Below are positions 21,276-24,499 of a DNA stretch of 24,499 bases, piece after piece. Source of the stretch: Chara braunii. Its lineage: Eukaryota; Streptophyta; Charophyceae; Charales; Characeae. A program made the translations under genes and the position numbers. Below the pieces are notes generated by a model that ran no database searches, had not been told where the DNA came from, and saw only the letters and a list, made by a program, of their open reading frames with translations. The first letter of the stretch is position 1; every line of letters starts with the position of its first letter. Where the stretch lies: contig BFEA01000265.1 in the NCBI GenBank assembly GCA_003427395.1, positions 694,522-719,020 on the forward strand. The letters run 5' to 3'.

Positions 21276-22478
21276 GGCGCAATTAGTGCCAACCAGCTGT
21301 GATAATCCGTTGGATAACTCTGATGGGTATCAGTAGGGTCTTTGGCCAACACGGGTGTGAGTGGGTTGTGTGTGGTGTGTGGGAGAGTGTTGGCCTTGGA
21401 CACTACTGCTATTCGATTGGAGGTGGGGGACGATGAAAAGGGAGGCGCAGCTACTGGGAAAATGCTCGGTGTTTGCGTTAGCCGGGACCCCACCGGCGGC
21501 CCCGCTCCATCTCTGACTACTGCTGTCGGGCCAGGCGGCAACATGCGATCCCTTCATTGTGAGGTAGCTATACTTGCAGGGTCCCCTCTATATAGCCCCT
21601 TCTATTCTGGAGGGCTGCAGTCCGGTTGCTTATTACCGGCAAGCAAAACAAGTGCAAATGATTGATAGAGCAGCGGTCCGGCCTACTACCTCTCGACGCT
21701 CCGCAGAGGGGGGTTGCAGGGGGTCTCCCTGGGCCTGGAACAGCTATCCCAGTCCCGGTGCGGGCATAATGGCTGGGAAACATACCCATGCAACCACATA
21801 CACATTATGCCTGTCGCAGGAGTGGCAGCCCAGGTCCCAGGGTGACCCCTCCAGTCGCTCAGCCTCATATAATCCCACACCAGGCTTCTCCATACATCCT
21901 GTTCATTCCCCCAGATTCCAAGTATCCACCTCTTAAGTGCCCCTGTTCCCCCATCTTAGTATTCTACAACTGGCCTCAGTCATGATATGGTTCCATACAG
22001 CATCTATCCTTCAACCTGTGCAGAACCTATACAAACTAGTTTTCTACATGGAATTGTTTACTGCTACTTACTACTATTTACTGCTAAATCACACAAAAAA
22101 AGGGTTGCATTCGAACACTACCAAACATCACTTCTCCCAGCATTGTCTTTTTTTTTTATGTGCAAATCCCATCCTCTACCCTAACAGGGCGGCCCTCCCC
22201 CTGATGCCCCTCCCCCCACATACCCCTATCGTACATCTACCCGGCCAGCAATTGACCTAATTCCGCCTCCCCAATTAACTGTAGTACAGGATTCCTACTC
22301 AATATTGGGCATGGGTCCTGAGATCCTACGGTCTACTCGTCCAAATCGAGAGCATACTTCTGGAGAATAGGTCCAAAGACCAAGTTGCCGGACTGTGAAT
22401 CCTTCCTTGCCAAACCCAGGTTCTTCCCCCAAATTCTCCCAAACTTAGTGTCCTTGTTGCCTGGACATGGACCCAGCC
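21276..22478. other. Unassigned 1.2-kb stretch
   Basis: No protein gene recognised. The first part may be SINE body. The word CTGCAGTCCGGTTGC near 21616 resembles CAGCAGTCCGGCTATGG near 11280, hinting at another dispersed repeat. T9 near 22150. Confidence 0.4.
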
Positions 22479-22652
22479 TTAAACCGCAAGTACACGGCCC
22501 CAGCCTTGCAGAAAGTTTTTGTTGCCACAAGCAAAACCCGAAGGGGCCGCGCTGCGTGGGGCGCCGTTGAAAAAAAAAAATGGTGGCCTCCGAAGTGGTG
22601 CGGGTTTCGTGCTGACACCCGCGGGCCGATGTGTGGTTTACTGGTGCTTTAA
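22479..22652. mobile_element. TTAA-bounded miniature inverted-repeat element M3 (174 bp)
   Basis: The left end TTAAACCGCAAGTACACGG continues as GCCCCAGCCTTGCAG, identical to M2. The right end, reverse complement TTAAAGCACCAGTAAACC, is a diverged family terminus. TTAA lies at both borders. It contains a short A run (about 22570-22580) and the interior differs from M2 after about 70 bp. Confidence 0.75.
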
Positions 22653-22664
22653 GTCGCCTATGCC

Positions 22665-22850
22665 TTAAACCGCCAGTACACGGCCCCAGCCTTGCAATCC
22701 GACACTCATCGCCACAATTCTAGTCCGAAACTCGTCGCCAGAAGAAAAAGAGTCCAAACCGTCAAAGGTGGGCCCACCATTGATAAATTGGATCGGCAGC
22801 CTGTAAAGCGTTTAGCCCCTCCAGAAATCGAGGTGTCAGGCCTGCAGCAT
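22665..22850. mobile_element. Inverted-repeat element M4, right end lost
   Basis: The left end TTAAACCGCCAGTACACGG starts 13 bp after M3 and the body matches M2 (AGCCTTGCA, CCGAAACTCGTCGCCA, GATAAATT, CCTCCAGAAAT, GAGGTGTCAG). No TTAA-type right end is found after 22850, so the copy is truncated. Confidence 0.75.
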
Positions 22851-22947
22851 ACTTGAGCTATAGTCATCCAACGGCACCAATCACAGGTTTTCCATCGCTC
22901 GACTTCTCAGGCCCGGCACTGTTATTGCCTTGGCATGGTGGACCCGT

Positions 22948-23500
22948 TCATTGTGAAGCGTCCAGATCGCCCAGACCACTGCCGCCCTGACCACTTCTGC
23001 AGCGTAGAGTTTTCACTTGTCTTTCCTGTCCACCACCATCAACGTCCCCAGTAAGATTTTTTACCTCCTCGATCACCATCCAAGGGGAGGGCTCCCCCAC
23101 CGCTGCTGCCCACCATTTCCAAAAGTCCACTACCATTGGACACCGCACAAAAAGGTAGGGAATGGCTTCAATCTGACCACACCCCGGCGCCACTGGACAC
23201 CGCACAAAAAGGTGGGGAATAGCTTCAATCTGACTGCACCCCGGCGCCAAAAAACGTTGTACGCTTGTGCTGGCTCTTTGTGGCCAGCCCTAAGTTAAAT
23301 GGGGACCAATCACTGGACAGCCAACACGCAAGGCTAGCAATCTCAGCTACCAGAAATATAGATTGTATACATTCATTATATTCGGGGGAAGACGGTATTC
23401 TTCCCCCAAATGTAACGCATACAAGCTGATCTTTCTGGTCCGATACCTTCATAAAGAGGGCACATTGTTTCTTATCCAAGAAACATAATTGCATTCGCAT
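22948..23500 (-). mobile_element. LINE zinc-knuckle (zf-RVT) remnant
   Basis: The minus strand encodes APGCGQIEAIPYLFVRCPMV followed by VDFWKWW. This fits the C-terminal CxxC…ET..HLF..CP…fW zinc-knuckle of plant-type LINE ORF2, with the first cysteine of the CxxC pair lost. The segment PGCxQIEAIPxLFVRCPVA is duplicated in frame (57 bp; copies about 23138-23194 and 23195-23251). Upstream, KSQHKRTTFF joins the knuckle only through a frameshift near 23240. It is a dead fragment. It could be the same LINE family as 2390-5400, but they do not overlap in the protein. Confidence 0.6.
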
Positions 23501-23860
23501 CTTTCTTTTACAAGCAACTTGTAAAAATCAGCATCCTGAACCTACCCTCCACCCTACCCAGAGAAAATGATTGCATAACATCTCGCACCTTGCCTGCGAG
23601 CATGTACCTGAACGGCAGAGATAATGCACCTTGCTTTTTGCACCATGCAGGTACATCCTAACAAGCGCCATTCTCTATTTCAAGTTTCCAGGCGGATGAA
23701 AACCTCTTATCACCTGTGCATTCTATTCTGACCAAGGCAACCGCCTAGCGAACTAGTCTAACAACTTACGCACCTCACAAACAAACAAATGCAGACACTT
23801 GATACCAAAGGACGCTCCTTGCTTCAATCAGAGAGAGAACAAGGCAGACTTGACAAGCCA
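23501..23860. other. Unassigned spacer with a 9-bp inverted repeat
   Basis: ATGTACCTG (23602-23610) and CAGGTACAT (23648-23656) can pair around a 37-base loop. No gene is visible. Confidence 0.45.
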
Positions 23861-24025
23861 TTAAACCGCCAGTACATGCCATACATCAGCCGTGGGCCCC
23901 TCTTGGAGGCCGAAACGCAACGCCAGCCGCCGATGCATTTTATCGACGGCGCACCGTCTCCAACTTTTTCCGGGTAGGTGACAAACAATTCTCCACAAGG
24001 CCGGGGCCATGTACTGGTGGTTTAA
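23861..24025. mobile_element. TTAA-bounded miniature inverted-repeat element M5 (165 bp)
   Basis: This is the cleanest copy. The left end TTAAACCGCCAGTACATG and the reverse complement of the right end TTAAACCACCAGTACATG differ at one of 18 positions. TTAA lies at both borders. The interior (GC-rich, CGACGGCGCACCG) is not shared with M2-M4 and has no coding capacity. Confidence 0.85.
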
Positions 24026-24422
24026 TCTTGAATGTCAAAAGGCAAAGGAGGCACCTACAACCTGACAGGCACTGAGCCGCCACTACCAAGCAGCCTCAGA
24101 CACAGGCAACTGGCACAATGGAACATAACCCTTCTTTTTTTTTCAAAAAGGGCAACGACCGTGAACAGGCCCAGGTACTTTATGAATTTTGTTCATCTAG
24201 TCCACCTGGATTTGAAAACAGATCTGTAAGAGAGGTAGGCCCATCGAGTATGCATGCAACTTTGATGCACCTTGGTTAGTACTTCTACCCTCAGCACAGG
24301 ATCAGCTATTTCAACGGTCATCAAAGCATATGTACGCATAAATTCAGTACTCCTCCCCTTTCCACAACTCATTTCTGCTGTATGGACTTGAGGACGGACT
24401 TGCTTCCACTAAGGAAACAAAT

Positions 24423-24425
<3 letters not shown>
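24026..24425. other. Unassigned spacer
   Basis: No gene or element recognised. Confidence 0.4.

Positions 24426-24499
<74 letters not shown>
24426..24499 (+). repeat. (TC)n microsatellite reaching the window end
   Basis: At least 37 TC units. The right boundary lies outside the window. Confidence 0.98.

Overview
This is nuclear, gene-poor DNA from a photosynthetic eukaryote of the green lineage. It shows long AG/CT microsatellites, LINE reverse-transcriptase remnants, tRNA-derived SINE-like heads, short inverted-repeat transposons and small pieces of chloroplast genes (psaC, rpl14, rbcL, probably rpoC2). I found no intact host protein gene, rRNA gene or functional tRNA gene. The long open frames have lengths expected by chance or run through microsatellites. 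The rbcL and rpl14 pieces read more like green or streptophyte algal plastid proteins than flowering-plant ones. If they come from the host's own plastid, the host is more likely a streptophyte alga (Chara-like) or another early-diverging green lineage than an angiosperm. That is inference from a few residues.

Layout. 1-1282: GC-rich spacer with a small 12-bp minisatellite. 1283-1958: a ~293-bp unit in two direct copies, with an 84-bp psaC fragment filling the space between them. 2390-5400: the 3' part of a minus-strand LINE reverse transcriptase gene, split by a ~2.04-kb insertion (3076-5119) flanked by a perfect 16-bp direct repeat. The insertion holds a tRNA-like head, an rpl14 fragment, CCGG-rich motif clusters and a (CT)39 tract. 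5800-7240: degenerate ~124-bp repeats and a proline-rich stretch. 7240-10157: mostly unassignable. 10158-11144: a (GA)n tract, an 858-base assembly gap, then (TG)n. 11145-13122: small tandem duplications and a (CT)n tract. 13860-14465: a 209-bp divergent duplication, then a 251-bp inverted-repeat element that carries its own poly-A micro-insertion. 16157-17250: a degenerate ~140-bp repeat array. 17575-17721, 22479-22652, 22665-22850 and 23861-24025: more members of the same inverted-repeat family. 19736-20637: a TTAA-bounded interval holding rbcL (+) and a probable rpoC2 (-) fragment. 21205-21275: a second tRNA-like SINE head. 22948-23500: a minus-strand LINE zinc-knuckle remnant with an internal 57-bp duplication. 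24426-24499: (CT)n running off the window.

These features do not form a functional pathway. The main points of interest are an apparently undescribed family of TTAA-bounded miniature inverted-repeat elements with terminal consensus TTAAACCRCCAGTAC, and the way the plastid fragments are embedded. psaC lies exactly at a duplication junction, and rbcL/rpoC2 lie as a mosaic between repeated nuclear sequence inside TTAA ends.
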